In this document: piece by piece, positions 1 to 9,685 of the stretch
How positions within the stretch are numbered: position 1 is the first letter of the stretch
How the letters are laid out: each line of letters begins with the position of its first letter
NCBI GenBank assembly: GCA_029224905.1
Contig: JAQXVL010000061.1
Coordinates: forward strand, 1-46,461
Reading direction: 5' to 3'
Length of the DNA: 46,461 nucleotides
Source: Bacteroidales bacterium
GTDB taxonomy: Bacteria > Bacteroidota > Bacteroidia > Bacteroidales > Muribaculaceae
The notes under the pieces: model-generated
What the model saw: only the letters and a program-made list of their open reading frames with translations
Databases searched by the model: none
Told to the model about the DNA's origin: nothing
Program-made: the position numbers and the translations under genes

Positions 1-204
1 GCCGAGCAGCGAAACGCTGTCGCCGGTGTTGCTCGTGCGGTAGGTCATCTTGTCGGTAGGCACATCGCCGCGCGCGGCGGTTCCGCCGATGGTTTGCTTC
101 GCCGCATCACGACATCCGGCAAGCGTTGCCGCCGTAGTTGCGCCAACGACGGTAAATTTCTTCAGAAAGTTACGTCTTGAGATATTGGGTTTCTTCGTAT
201 TCAT
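1..204 (-). CDS. Tat-signal oxidoreductase, probably aldo/keto reductase family (N-terminus only; runs off left edge)
   Basis: Reverse-strand reading from ATG at 202-204: MNTKKPNISRRNFLKKFTVVGATTAATLAGCRDAAKQTIGG...DKMTYRTSNTSGDSVSLLG. Twin-arginine motif SRRNFLKKF; the 'MTYR...GDSVSLLG' segment resembles the start of Bacteroidota aldo/keto reductases. Confidence 0.6.
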   Translation of the reverse strand, partial: MNTKKPNISRRNFLKKFTVVGATTAATLAGCRDAAKQTIGGTAARGDVPTDKMTYRTSNTGDSVSLLG

Positions 205-216
205 AACAGTAATGGG

Positions 217-1689
217 CTAAAGTTCAACACGATGGCGTTCGTTGCCTTCAACATAAATAGCGCTGAACGGGCGCGCCGGGCAGAGATTCTCGCACGCGCC
301 GCAACCGATGCAGCGCTCGGTGTCGACTGCGGGAATGCGCAGCGACTCTTCGTCGTCGGGATTAACCGGCACCATCGTAATCGCGCCAACGGGGCAATGA
401 CGTGCACAGTTGCCGCAGCTGACGCCTTCGGCAGCGGGCAAACAATTCTCGCGAATCCACACAGCGTGACCGATATGGATAGCCGTCTTTTCGGCAGCAG
501 TGACAGCACGAATAGCCCCGGCAGGACACACCTGCGAGCATTCCGTACACTCGGGACGACAATAGCCGCGGTCGTATTGCATTTCGGGTTGCATCAACGT
601 TGCCAAATCGCCCGACGGACGGAGCACACCGTTCGGACACGCCGAAATGCACAATTGGCACGCCGTGCAGTGCTGAGCGAAATGACGTATGCTCTGCGCT
701 CCCGGCGGAACAAGTCGCGTGGCGCGCTCGGGCAACTGCTTGTCGGCAATCACAGCAAGTCCGCCGTCGACGGCTTTCTCCTCGGCACGCAATGCCGAAG
801 CCGCTGCAACTGTCGCTGCGGTGGCAATAAATCCGCGCCGCGATTTGTCGACTTTCGGTGTTTCCGAAGTCCGACGTCGGCGGCTATATGAAATGGCATG
901 ATGCGAACAATTGTTCAAGCAATCCATACACGCAACGCAGCGCGTATAGTCGATAGCATGTTGTTTCGAATCGATGCACGACGCTTTGCACTTGCGTGCG
1001 CAAACGCCGCAGCCTACGCATTTATCGGTATTGATAACCGGTTTCAGCAACGAGAATTTCGACAAGTAGCCGAGCACGGTACCAACCGGGCAAACGGTGT
1101 TGCAGTAGGTTCTACCACCGCGCCATGCAAGCACGGCTACCACTATCGCCGACACTCCGGCGACAATCAGCGTCGGCAAGCTCTTCAACCACACGTCGAC
1201 GCTATAGAATGCATAACTGTCGGCGCGTTCCGAGGCGTATGCCAACAAGTTGTTCGCCCAACGATAGACGGGCTGAAAGAAGTTGCTCGCAATTCTGCCG
1301 TACGAAGCATAGGGGTCGAGCAGCGCGGCAATCGGCACGAGTCCGGCAACGAGTGTAACCACCATCAGCACAAGGAAAGCGATGCGCAGCCAACGACGCT
1401 CGGGGCTGAACGTGTAAGGCAATTTCTTCTTGCGGCGACCAATGCGTGCCACGATGTCTTGAAAAATACCCAAAGGACATATCACCGAGCAATACACTCT
1501 GCCGAAAACGAGCGTCAGCGCCACAAGCAGCACGACGGCAACCACATTCAGCGCCAGTACCGCCGGAACAAACTGAATTTTCGCCATCCAGCCGAACCAC
1601 TGATGCACAACTCCCGTAAAATCGAGAAACAATGCCGTTACAATCAAGAACGACAAAGCGGCTAACGATATTCTTACTTTACGCAACAT
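217..1689 (-). CDS. 4Fe-4S polyferredoxin membrane protein, NapH/NosR-like N-terminal half fused to NapG-like ferredoxin half
   Basis: 490 aa ORF; several TM segments, CxxxCP motifs (CSVICPLG, CNTVCPVG), many CxxCxxCxxxC clusters, internal SRRGFIATAATVAAASAL segment. Confidence 0.85.
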   Translation of the reverse strand: MLRKVRISLAALSFLIVTALFLDFTGVVHQWFGWMAKIQFVPAVLALNVVAVVLLVALTLVFGRVYCSVICPLGIFQDIVARIGRRKKKLPYTFSPERRWLRIAFLVLMVVTLVAGLVPIAALLDPYASYGRIASNFFQPVYRWANNLLAYASERADSYAFYSVDVWLKSLPTLIVAGVSAIVVAVLAWRGGRTYCNTVCPVGTVLGYLSKFSLLKPVINTDKCVGCGVCARKCKASCIDSKQHAIDYTRCVACMDCLNNCSHHAISYSRRRRTSETPKVDKSRRGFIATAATVAAASALRAEEKAVDGGLAVIADKQLPERATRLVPPGAQSIRHFAQHCTACQLCISACPNGVLRPSGDLATLMQPEMQYDRGYCRPECTECSQVCPAGAIRAVTAAEKTAIHIGHAVWIRENCLPAAEGVSCGNCARHCPVGAITMVPVNPDDEESLRIPAVDTERCIGCGACENLCPARPFSAIYVEGNERHRVEL

Positions 1690-1701
1690 AGCGAGACATT
1701 T

Positions 1702-3078
1702 TTACTTATTTGCAAACAGACTGCGAAAGACTTCCTCAACCTTAGCCACCTCGACGACACGAATGCCACGGTTCGACAGGTCGGTACCTTTCACGTTGTT
1801 ATGAGGTACATAAATTGTTTTAAAGCCGAGTTTGGCGGCTTCGCTGATTCGCTGCTCGATGCGAGTAACGGGACGAATTTCGCCGGTCAACCCGACTTCG
1901 CCGGTCAGGGCAACGCCGTGAGGAATTGCCATGTCGACGTTCGACGAGAGCGTTGCGGTAATTACAGCCAGGTCGAGCGCCGGGTCGTTGACGCGCAACC
2001 CTCCGGCAATGTTCAAGAATACGTCTTTCTGAGCAATCTTAAAGCCGACGCGCTTTTCGAGCACCGCCAACAGCATATTCATCCGCTTGGCGTCGAAACC
2101 CGTCACCGAGCGCTGTGCCGTGCCGTAGGCTGCCGTGCTGACAAGCGCTTGTGTTTCAATCAAGAACGGACGTGCACCATCGATTGCCACGCCGATTGCT
2201 GTGCCCGAAATCGGCTCTTCTTTGTCGGTCAAAAGCAGTTCCGAAGGATTCGACACCTCGCGAAGACCAACTTGCGTCATCTCGTAGATGCCCAATTCGG
2301 AAGTGCTGCCGAAACGGTTCTTTATCGAGCGCAAAAGCCTGTACATATAGTGGCGGTCGCCTTCGAACTGCAACACGGCGTCGACGATGTGCTCGAGCAC
2401 TTTCGGTCCCGCCAACGTGCCTTCTTTATTAATATGTCCGATAAGAATGACGGGCACGCCGCTTTCTTTGGCATACTTGAGCAACTGCGCCGAACATTCG
2501 CGCACCTGCCCAACACTGCCCGCCGACGATTCAAGCGCCTCCGACGCTATGGTCTGTATTGAATCGATGACCAAAATGCCGGGCTTGGAGGCTTCGACCT
2601 GCGTGAAAATCTTTTCCAACGACGTTTCGCAAAGCACATAGAGTTCGCCACCGTCGGCACCAAGTCGGTCCGCACGCATCTTGAGTTGGCGCGCGCTTTC
2701 CTCGCCCGACACATACAACACGCGCCGGCTTCGGATGCGCAACATGTTTTGCAGCACGAGCGTCGATTTGCCGATGCCCGGTTCGCCGCCGATGAGGATA
2801 ATGCTACCTGTCACCAACCCGCCGCCGAGCACGCGATTGAGTTCGCCGCTGGGCATAGCAATACGCTCCTCCGCCACTTGCTCGATGTCGCCGAGGCGCA
2901 TCGGCTTCGACGATAGCATCGACCCGGGAAGGAGTGCCTCGCGACTGTTGGAGGTCGACACTTTTTCTTCCACATAACTGTTCCAAGCGCCACATGCCGG
3001 GCACTTGCCCAACCACTTAGGCGACTCGTTGCCGCATTCGCTGCAAAAATATACTGTTTTTGTTCGCTGCTTTGCCAT
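1702..3078 (-). CDS. radA: DNA repair protein RadA
   Basis: 458 aa; N-terminal C4 zinc finger (CSECGNESPKWLGKCPACGAWN), Walker A GGEPGIGKST, RadA KNRFG motif (IKNRFGSTSELGIYEM), Lon-like C-terminal domain. Confidence 0.97.
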   Translation of the reverse strand: MAKQRTKTVYFCSECGNESPKWLGKCPACGAWNSYVEEKVSTSNSREALLPGSMLSSKPMRLGDIEQVAEERIAMPSGELNRVLGGGLVTGSIILIGGEPGIGKSTLVLQNMLRIRSRRVLYVSGEESARQLKMRADRLGADGGELYVLCETSLEKIFTQVEASKPGILVIDSIQTIASEALESSAGSVGQVRECSAQLLKYAKESGVPVILIGHINKEGTLAGPKVLEHIVDAVLQFEGDRHYMYRLLRSIKNRFGSTSELGIYEMTQVGLREVSNPSELLLTDKEEPISGTAIGVAIDGARPFLIETQALVSTAAYGTAQRSVTGFDAKRMNMLLAVLEKRVGFKIAQKDVFLNIAGGLRVNDPALDLAVITATLSSNVDMAIPHGVALTGEVGLTGEIRPVTRIEQRISEAAKLGFKTIYVPHNNVKGTDLSNRGIRVVEVAKVEEVFRSLFANK

Positions 3079-3081
3079 AAC

Positions 3082-3828
3082 TTATCTCATTCTGCGTCGA
3101 AATTCACTGACCACAATTGCCGTTGCCATACCGACGTTGAGCGACTCCGATGTCGGCACGTCGCCCGGCCACGACGGTATCAACAATTTGCGCGTAGCGT
3201 ATTGCTTAACCTCCAGCGAAATGCCCGTACCTTCATTGCCCATAACGATAAAACCTCGTTCGCTCAAGTCGGCGCTGTAGATGTTTTCGCCTTCGAGGAA
3301 CGTACCGAAGACAGGCAAATCGGCATACCGCTTAAACAGGTCAGGCAGCGACGTATAGAACACGCGGACGCGCGAAATGGCGCCCATCGTGGCTTGCACA
3401 ACCTTTGGATTGTAGACGTCGACAGTACCCTCGGAGCACACTATGTTGTAGATGCCAAACCAATCGGCAATGCGCATAATCGTGCCGAGGTTACCCGGAT
3501 CTTGCACGCCGTCGAGCACAATCGTCAGCCCGCTGCGAAGGTAAACGTCGTCGAGCCGCACGTCGGGCATCTCGTAGACGGCAATCACGTCGGTAGCGGT
3601 CGTCAGGTTCGACATTCGGTCGAGTTGCACACGCGAAGCCGGTGTGCCGTCGACCTCGGGATGCGAGGCGAGCCACTCGGCGGTAGCAAAAACGCCGCGC
3701 ACACGAAATTTGCCATAGGTATCCAATACGCATTTCGTACCTTCGGCAGCAAAACATCTATCCTGCACCCGCACCTTCTTCCGCCCGAGCGAATGCACCC
3801 ATTTTATTGTATTTCCGGTCAATTCCAT
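3082..3828 (-). CDS. RNA methyltransferase, TrmH/SpoU family
   Basis: 248 aa; SPOUT motifs LDGVQDPGNLGTIMRIADWFG, VMGNEGTGIS, IPSWPGDVPTSESLNVGMATAIV. Confidence 0.93.
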   Translation of the reverse strand: MELTGNTIKWVHSLGRKKVRVQDRCFAAEGTKCVLDTYGKFRVRGVFATAEWLASHPEVDGTPASRVQLDRMSNLTTATDVIAVYEMPDVRLDDVYLRSGLTIVLDGVQDPGNLGTIMRIADWFGIYNIVCSEGTVDVYNPKVVQATMGAISRVRVFYTSLPDLFKRYADLPVFGTFLEGENIYSADLSERGFIVMGNEGTGISLEVKQYATRKLLIPSWPGDVPTSESLNVGMATAIVVSEFRRRMR

Positions 3829-3832
3829 ATCC

Positions 3833-3863
3833 CAAAATTAACACAAAACTTTGACACATCAAA
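3833..3863 (-). promoter_or_regulatory. Bacteroidetes-type promoter TTTG-N19-TAATTTTG upstream of the TrmH-like gene
   Basis: On + strand CAAAATTA (3833-3840) then 19 bp then CAAA (3860-3863); reverse complement matches TTTG-N19-21-TAnnTTTG. Confidence 0.6.
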
Positions 3864-3960
3864 GAATTGCAATAATTTTTGTTTTTGCGCTCGATTTGGT
3901 GGACTTTTAGATAAAGTAGGCTGCATCTCGGCAAAAACAAATTTCAAAACTGCGTTTTGA

Positions 3961-3992
3961 TTTGTTTTTGCGCTCGATTTGCACTACTTTTG
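3961..3992 (+). promoter_or_regulatory. Bacteroidetes-type promoter TTTG-N20-TACTTTTG upstream of EamA transporter
   Basis: TTTG at 3961-3964, 20-bp spacer, TACTTTTG at 3985-3992. Confidence 0.65.
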
Positions 3993-4016
3993 CATTGACT
4001 AATGCTCGAGTGGCAA

Positions 4017-4922
4017 ATGAACACGTCAACTATTAACACAAACAACAGAAGCACTTTTTTATACCATCTATTGGCGCTCTTTGTGTCAATCGTATGGGGT
4101 GTGTCGTTTATATCGACGAGCAAACTGCTCGACGCCGGTATCGGACCTACCGAAATCTACATTTTAAGGTTTTTGATGGCATACGTAGTTCTTTTGGCAA
4201 TTACGTGCCGACACATCCGCAGCGAATCGTTCAAAGACGAGGCGCTGTTCATCATTTGCGGACTTTGCGGCGGCTCTATATATTTTATAGGTGAAAACAC
4301 GGCGCTGCAATACACCCTTGTGACCAACGTGTCGCTGCTTGTCACGCTTGCGCCTATCCTTACGGTGCTGCTGACGAAGTTGATGTACAAAACCGAGAAG
4401 TTTTCGAAGGGATTCATAATCGGCTCAACGATAGCGTTTTTGGGCGTTGCCTGCGTGATTTTCAACAGCAGTTCGAGCATCGAAGTTAAGCCGGTCGGCG
4501 ACCTTCTGTCGATTGCCGCTGCGCTGAGTTTTGCCATCTATTGTATTGTTGTCAAGAAACTTAACGCTCGCTACGACACGCTGTTTATTACGCGCAAGAT
4601 ATTTTTCTATGGCATTATTACAGCGATTCCGTTTTTGGCGTTTCAAGAGAAGTCGATGGATTTCGGCGTGCTACTCTACCCGATTACGTGGCTTCATCTC
4701 GGCTTCTTGGGGCTTGTTTGCTCTATGCTTGCCTACATAATGTGGAACGAAGCCATCAACAATCTCGGCGCGTCGCGAGCATCCAACTATCTCTATCTTT
4801 CGCCCGTAATAACGTTGATAGCCTCCATTTTGTTCCTCAACGAGCCGGTTACGATGGTAGGCTACATCGGCTGTGCACTGACTATCGGCGGCGTTGTCGT
4901 TTCGGAAAAACTCAAAATCTAA
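4017..4922 (+). CDS. EamA/DMT family transporter
   Basis: ORF 4002-4922; hydrophobic, about 10 TM, 'WGVSFISTSKLLDAGIGPTEIYILRFLMAYV', 'LGFLGLVCSMLAYIMWNEAI'. Start at 4017 preferred given the promoter position. Confidence 0.9.
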   Translation: MNTSTINTNNRSTFLYHLLALFVSIVWGVSFISTSKLLDAGIGPTEIYILRFLMAYVVLLAITCRHIRSESFKDEALFIICGLCGGSIYFIGENTALQYTLVTNVSLLVTLAPILTVLLTKLMYKTEKFSKGFIIGSTIAFLGVACVIFNSSSSIEVKPVGDLLSIAAALSFAIYCIVVKKLNARYDTLFITRKIFFYGIITAIPFLAFQEKSMDFGVLLYPITWLHLGFLGLVCSMLAYIMWNEAINNLGASRASNYLYLSPVITLIASILFLNEPVTMVGYIGCALTIGGVVVSEKLKI

Positions 4923-5473
4923 TTGACGTCTGACTCTCGAAGGAAATCGATTTCGTCGACCACCTGGCGAGCCACAATGCGGCACGTCGAGTCGGCGTTG
5001 GCGAGTTCGGCTTGCGCCAAAGCGTAGACCGCATCGAGATTCTCCAACTTCTGCAGGCAAAGCAAATTCATAGCCAATCGCAACGCCGCATACGTGTCGG
5101 CGCCGCTGAGTTCGCCTACCAAGGCTTCGGCGTCGGGCAAATTACGCACGAGTTTAAAGCACAGCAAGTCGACGAGTTCGCGCGTGTCGGCTTGCGCAAG
5201 CAGTTCGGCGGCAAGCTGCCGAGTCAACCGGTCGAGCGGAAAGACCAGCACGGCGAGGAGTCGGCTTTCGCGAGTCGACGTGTTTTGCCAAAGCGTTTCA
5301 GCCAATTCCGTCGACTTCTGCAAGCGCGCAGCCATGGCGTCGAGTTGCGAAAGTTGAAGTCCGAAGATAATCTTATAAGGAGAGCCGGCGCGGCGCAATC
5401 GGTCGGCAATTTCGCCATTGCGAAGCGCGAAAAATTCGCTCTTAATGGCTCGGATTTGTTCGTTGTCTACCAT
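4919..5473 (-). CDS. Conserved hypothetical all-alpha protein (HEAT-like / DNA alkylation repair-like?)
   Basis: ORF 4919-5494; internal start MVDNEQIRAIKSEFFALRNGEIADRLRRAG at 5473 preferred; Leu/Ala-rich helical pattern, no clear catalytic motif. Confidence 0.6.
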   Translation of the reverse strand: MVDNEQIRAIKSEFFALRNGEIADRLRRAGSPYKIIFGLQLSQLDAMAARLQKSTELAETLWQNTSTRESRLLAVLVFPLDRLTRQLAAELLAQADTRELVDLLCFKLVRNLPDAEALVGELSGADTYAALRLAMNLLCLQKLENLDAVYALAQAELANADSTCRIVARQVVDEIDFLRESDVN

Positions 5474-5538
5474 AATTTGTAGTAAAGGGTGCACCCGCTA
5501 AGGCACACCCTTTTGCTATATTATTAATAATGTATTAA

Positions 5539-6789
5539 CTACTTGTCGAGAGCTTGGAGAGCTTCTTCGTCGCCAAGTTGATAATAGATATTGCTGAGGA
5601 TGCGTTTTGCGTTAGCGTTAGAGTCGTCAAGTTGGTATGCTCTTTCCATGTAGGGAAGCGCTTCTTTCAACAACGGAATCAAAACTTCTTCTTTAGCCTT
5701 TGCATAATCAGAGCGGTTCATTGTCTCCATAGCCTTTTGCTGAGCAACGACCTTCTTCATTATGATACGGCCGGCATTGAAATAGCCTTGAGCCAACGTG
5801 TTGTCGATTTCGATTGCTTTCTTGAACTCAACCAAAGCAGCATCTTCGTCACCCTTGTTTTCAACGATAAGGCCCTTGAGGTTGAGCAACTCAGCGTTGT
5901 TAGCGTCGATTTGGAGAGCGCTGTTGATAAGATTTTCGGCAGAGTCGAATTCTTCGCGGTTGAGTTTGTCGTTGATTAAGATGTTCATATATTGAATATC
6001 CTTACCGCCGAACACTTGCAAAGCCTCTTCAGCGATAGCCACGATAGCAGCGTTGTCTTGTGCTTGAGCGGCGCAGTTAAGAGCATAGTCGTAAGCCTCT
6101 TTGTGCTTGTAACCGAGTTTGCGAGCGTTGGCGAAAGCACCTACAGCGTCTTTCGGATTGCCGGCTTGCCACAAAGCGATACCTTGATAGTAAGCGGTCA
6201 GACCGAGAATAGTGTCTGCCACAACGAATTTCGAGCGGGCAGCCAAACCTGAATAAGGAAGACCTGCATAGATACCCCAAGCCTCGGCTGCTTCTGCAAA
6301 ATGCTTTGCATCGTAAAGCAGACCGCCTGCGCGGTTGAAGTCTTCGTGACGAGTTACAAGAGTGTTAACAATTTCTTTCGAATATTTTGTCTTCACTTTG
6401 ACAGAACCGTCTTTTTCCAACTTGTAAGAACCGTCCTTTTCGAGTTGCTTAACAGAGTCGAGAGGAAGAGCAGTCATAAAGTATTTGTAACCCTCAACCA
6501 TAGAGTTGCCCATCAAAACGGTGTCGATAGGTTGCTTCATCATCATTGCCGTTTGTTGCTTGTCGTAGATGGCGAAATTAGCCTTGCCGGCAACATACCA
6601 AGTTTTAGCGTCGCCCTTAGTTTCGTCGTTAGTAAGCGCGGGCTTGATATTGTTAGCCGCAGCTACAAGTGCGTTAAGGTCCGGATTTAGACCGCCAATT
6701 GCCTTTTCCACATCCTTTACGATGGTCTGTTGTGCAAATGCGCCAAGCGATACAATGGCACATAGCGTCAAAATCGATTTTCTTTTCAT
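5539..6789 (-). CDS. Tetratricopeptide repeat protein, secreted or periplasmic
   Basis: 416 aa; signal peptide MKRKSILTLCAIVSLGAFAQQ; TPR-like repeats (YQGIALWQAGNPKDAVGAFANARKLGYKHKEAYDYALNCAAQA..., LAQGYFNAGRIIMKK). Confidence 0.85.
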   Translation of the reverse strand: MKRKSILTLCAIVSLGAFAQQTIVKDVEKAIGGLNPDLNALVAAANNIKPALTNDETKGDAKTWYVAGKANFAIYDKQQTAMMMKQPIDTVLMGNSMVEGYKYFMTALPLDSVKQLEKDGSYKLEKDGSVKVKTKYSKEIVNTLVTRHEDFNRAGGLLYDAKHFAEAAEAWGIYAGLPYSGLAARSKFVVADTILGLTAYYQGIALWQAGNPKDAVGAFANARKLGYKHKEAYDYALNCAAQAQDNAAIVAIAEEALQVFGGKDIQYMNILINDKLNREEFDSAENLINSALQIDANNAELLNLKGLIVENKGDEDAALVEFKKAIEIDNTLAQGYFNAGRIIMKKVVAQQKAMETMNRSDYAKAKEEVLIPLLKEALPYMERAYQLDDSNANAKRILSNIYYQLGDEEALQALDK

Positions 6790-6810
6790 TGTTTAATAGA
6801 TTTACTATAG

Positions 6811-9393
6811 TTAATCATTGTTTGTGAAATCAAATAATTCGCCCTGTGTGGGTTCTGCCGGGGTATCGGTAGCAGAGGTTTCCGGAGCGTTGTTATCAGT
6901 AGCGGGTGCTTCGCCTTCTACCGGTGCTTCGCCTGCCGTTTCTTCAATATCTTGAGCCGCCGGCACTTTGCAAACCGAAGCGATTTCGTCGCCGCGCTTT
7001 TCAAGGTTGATAAGTTTAACGCCCTGAGTTGCACGACCCATCACGCGTGCGTCTGATACCTTCATACGGAGCGTAACGCCCGACTTGTTGATGATTACCA
7101 AGTCGTTATCTTCCGACACGGCGTTGATAGCAACGAGTTTACCGGTCTTTTCGGTAACGTTGATGGTCTTGACGCCCTTACCGCCACGGTTAGTGATTCG
7201 ATAGTCGTCGACAACCGAGCGCTTGCCGTAGCCTTGCTCGCTGACAACCATAATCGTATCGGCGGAGTCGGCAGCAATGGTTACCATTCCTACAACTTCG
7301 TCGTCGCCGCCGTCGAGAGTCATACCCTTAACACCCGTCGACATACGTCCCATCGGGCGAACCGTGCGCTCGTTGAAGCGGATGGCGCGACCGTTGCGGT
7401 TTGCCAACAAGATTTCGGCATTGCCGTCGGTCATTTCCACGCCGATGAGGCGGTCGTCGTCGCGAATGATAATTGCGTTGACGCCGACCTGGCGAGGACG
7501 TGAGTATGCCTCGAGTGATGTTTTCTTAACGATACCGTTCTTCGTGCAGAAGATAAGGTTGTGGGTGAGCGTAAACTCTTTGTCGTCGAGTTTCTTCACG
7601 CGGATAAATGCGTTAACCTTGTCGTCGGCATCGATGCTGAGAAGGTTTTGGATAGCGCGACCCTTCGAGTTTTTCGTACCTTCGGGAATGTCGTAGACCT
7701 TGAGCCAGTAGCAACGACCTTTCTGCGTAAAGAAGAGCATATAGTTGTGCATCGAAGCGGTATAGACGTGCTCGATAAAGTCTTCGTCGCGAGTGTCGCT
7801 ACCCTTGGCACCTACGCCGCCGCGGTTTTGTGCGCGGAATTCCGACAAAGCAGTACGCTTGATGTAGCCGAGGTGTGAGATGGTGATTATCATATCGTCG
7901 TCGGCATAGAAGTCTTCGGCGTTGAATTCTTCAGAAGCGTAAACGATATCGGTCTTGCGTTCGTCGCCGAATTTTTCGCGAGTTTCGATGAGTTCGTCTT
8001 CAATCACTTTGCGGCAAACGCTGTCGTCGTTGAGCACAGAGTTGAGGAATTCGATTTGACGTTCGAGTTCTTCGTATTCGGCATGGAGTTTTTCGATGCT
8101 CATGCCGGTAAGAGCGCTGAGGCGCATATCGACGATGGCACGTGTTTGCGGGTCGTCGAGACCGAAACGCTCCGACAACTTAGCGCGAGCTTCTTCGGTG
8201 GTCGACGATGAGCGAATGATGTGGACCACCTCGTCGATGTTGTCGCAAGCAATAATCAAGCCTTCCACGATGTGCGCACGTTCCATAGCCTTGGCGAGCA
8301 AGAAGCGCGAACGGCGGATAACCACCTCATGGCGGTGGTCGACGAAGGCTTCGATGATTTCTTTAAGGTTAAGCACCTTAGGCACGCCGTTGACCAAAGC
8401 CACGTTGTTGACGCTGAATGCCGATTGCAATTGCGTCATCTTGTAGAGCTTGTTAAGCACGACGTTGGCGTTGGCATCCGACTTGAGGTCGATAACGATG
8501 CGCATACCTTGGCGGTCCGACTCGTCGTTGACGTCAGAGATGCCGTCAATTTTTTTCTCCTTGATAAGGTTGTCGATGCTCTTAACGAGTTCCGACTTAT
8601 TTACGTTGTAAGGTATTTCGGTAACGATAATTCTATCGTGTTCGTTTTCGGTTTCGACCTCGGCACGCGCGCGAACGACGACGCGACCGCGACCGGTTTC
8701 GTAAGCCTCTTTAACGCCGGCGTAGCCGTAGATTGTGCCGCCCGTAGGGAAGTCGGGGGCTTTGACGTATTGCATCAACTCTTCGATGGTGATGTCGCGA
8801 TTGTTGAGCAACGCAATCGAAGCATTAATAGCCTCGGTAAGGTTGTGAGGAGGCATATTGGTAGCCATACCTACGGCAATACCCGACGCACCGTTGACGA
8901 GCAAGTTCGGGAAACGAGTAGGAAGCACAACCGGTTCTTTTAATGTATTGTCGAAGTTAGGAACGAAGTCAACGGTATCTTCATCGATGTCGCGCATCAT
9001 TTCCTCGCCCATCTTAGCCAGACGAGCCTCCGTGTAACGCATAGCAGCAGGCGAGTCGCCGTCGACCGAGCCGAAGTTACCTTGCGGGTCGACCAACGTG
9101 TAGCGCAACGACCAATCTTGTGCCATACGGACCATCGTAAGATAAATCGAAGAGTCACCGTGCGGGTGATACTTACCCATTACCTCACCGACAATACGCG
9201 CTGATTTCTTTTTCGGAGCCGTCGACGAGCTCCCCAACTTTTCCATCCCGAACAGCACACGGCGATGCACCGGCTTAAAGCCGTCGCGCGCATCCGGCAG
9301 TGCCCGGGCAACGATAACCGACATTGAGTAATCGATGTAAGCACTCTTCATCTCTTTCTCAATATCAATCTTTTGAATACGATCTTCTGTCAT
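6811..9393 (-). CDS. gyrA: DNA gyrase subunit A
   Basis: 860 aa; SYIDYSMSVIVARALPDARDGFKPVHRRVLFGM, catalytic-region AAMRYTEARL, GyrA-box-like QNRGGVGAKG. Confidence 0.97.
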   Translation of the reverse strand: MTEDRIQKIDIEKEMKSAYIDYSMSVIVARALPDARDGFKPVHRRVLFGMEKLGSSSTAPKKKSARIVGEVMGKYHPHGDSSIYLTMVRMAQDWSLRYTLVDPQGNFGSVDGDSPAAMRYTEARLAKMGEEMMRDIDEDTVDFVPNFDNTLKEPVVLPTRFPNLLVNGASGIAVGMATNMPPHNLTEAINASIALLNNRDITIEELMQYVKAPDFPTGGTIYGYAGVKEAYETGRGRVVVRARAEVETENEHDRIIVTEIPYNVNKSELVKSIDNLIKEKKIDGISDVNDESDRQGMRIVIDLKSDANANVVLNKLYKMTQLQSAFSVNNVALVNGVPKVLNLKEIIEAFVDHRHEVVIRRSRFLLAKAMERAHIVEGLIIACDNIDEVVHIIRSSSTTEEARAKLSERFGLDDPQTRAIVDMRLSALTGMSIEKLHAEYEELERQIEFLNSVLNDDSVCRKVIEDELIETREKFGDERKTDIVYASEEFNAEDFYADDDMIITISHLGYIKRTALSEFRAQNRGGVGAKGSDTRDEDFIEHVYTASMHNYMLFFTQKGRCYWLKVYDIPEGTKNSKGRAIQNLLSIDADDKVNAFIRVKKLDDKEFTLTHNLIFCTKNGIVKKTSLEAYSRPRQVGVNAIIIRDDDRLIGVEMTDGNAEILLANRNGRAIRFNERTVRPMGRMSTGVKGMTLDGGDDEVVGMVTIAADSADTIMVVSEQGYGKRSVVDDYRITNRGGKGVKTINVTEKTGKLVAINAVSEDNDLVIINKSGVTLRMKVSDARVMGRATQGVKLINLEKRGDEIASVCKVPAAQDIEETAGEAPVEGEAPATDNNAPETSATDTPAEPTQGELFDFTNND

Positions 9394-9685
9394 ATAGTTT
9401 GTTTACTTATTTTCATAACCACACCCGGTGGCAATTAATTCTCTCGACAAAGACGGACAGCCGACTTGGCGACAAGCGCATTTTCAGCCCCGCTTTATCT
9501 TTGCAAAGATAATAAGAATATGCCAAATAGCCTAATTAATAGCAAGGACTTTTTACCTATAAAATGCTAAAATTTTAAAAATAAATTTGGAGCAACTATT
9601 ATTGGCGAATAACGGCGAAAAACAGAGCGGAATAATTCCATTTCTAATTATTTGGCACTATTTTTGTAATGATTTTCCGAAAACA

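Noticed and set aside
9504-9511. Minus-strand TATCTTTG upstream of gyrA as a full promoter
   Set aside because: The -7 box matches but no TTTG was found at 19-21 bp; not listed as a promoter.
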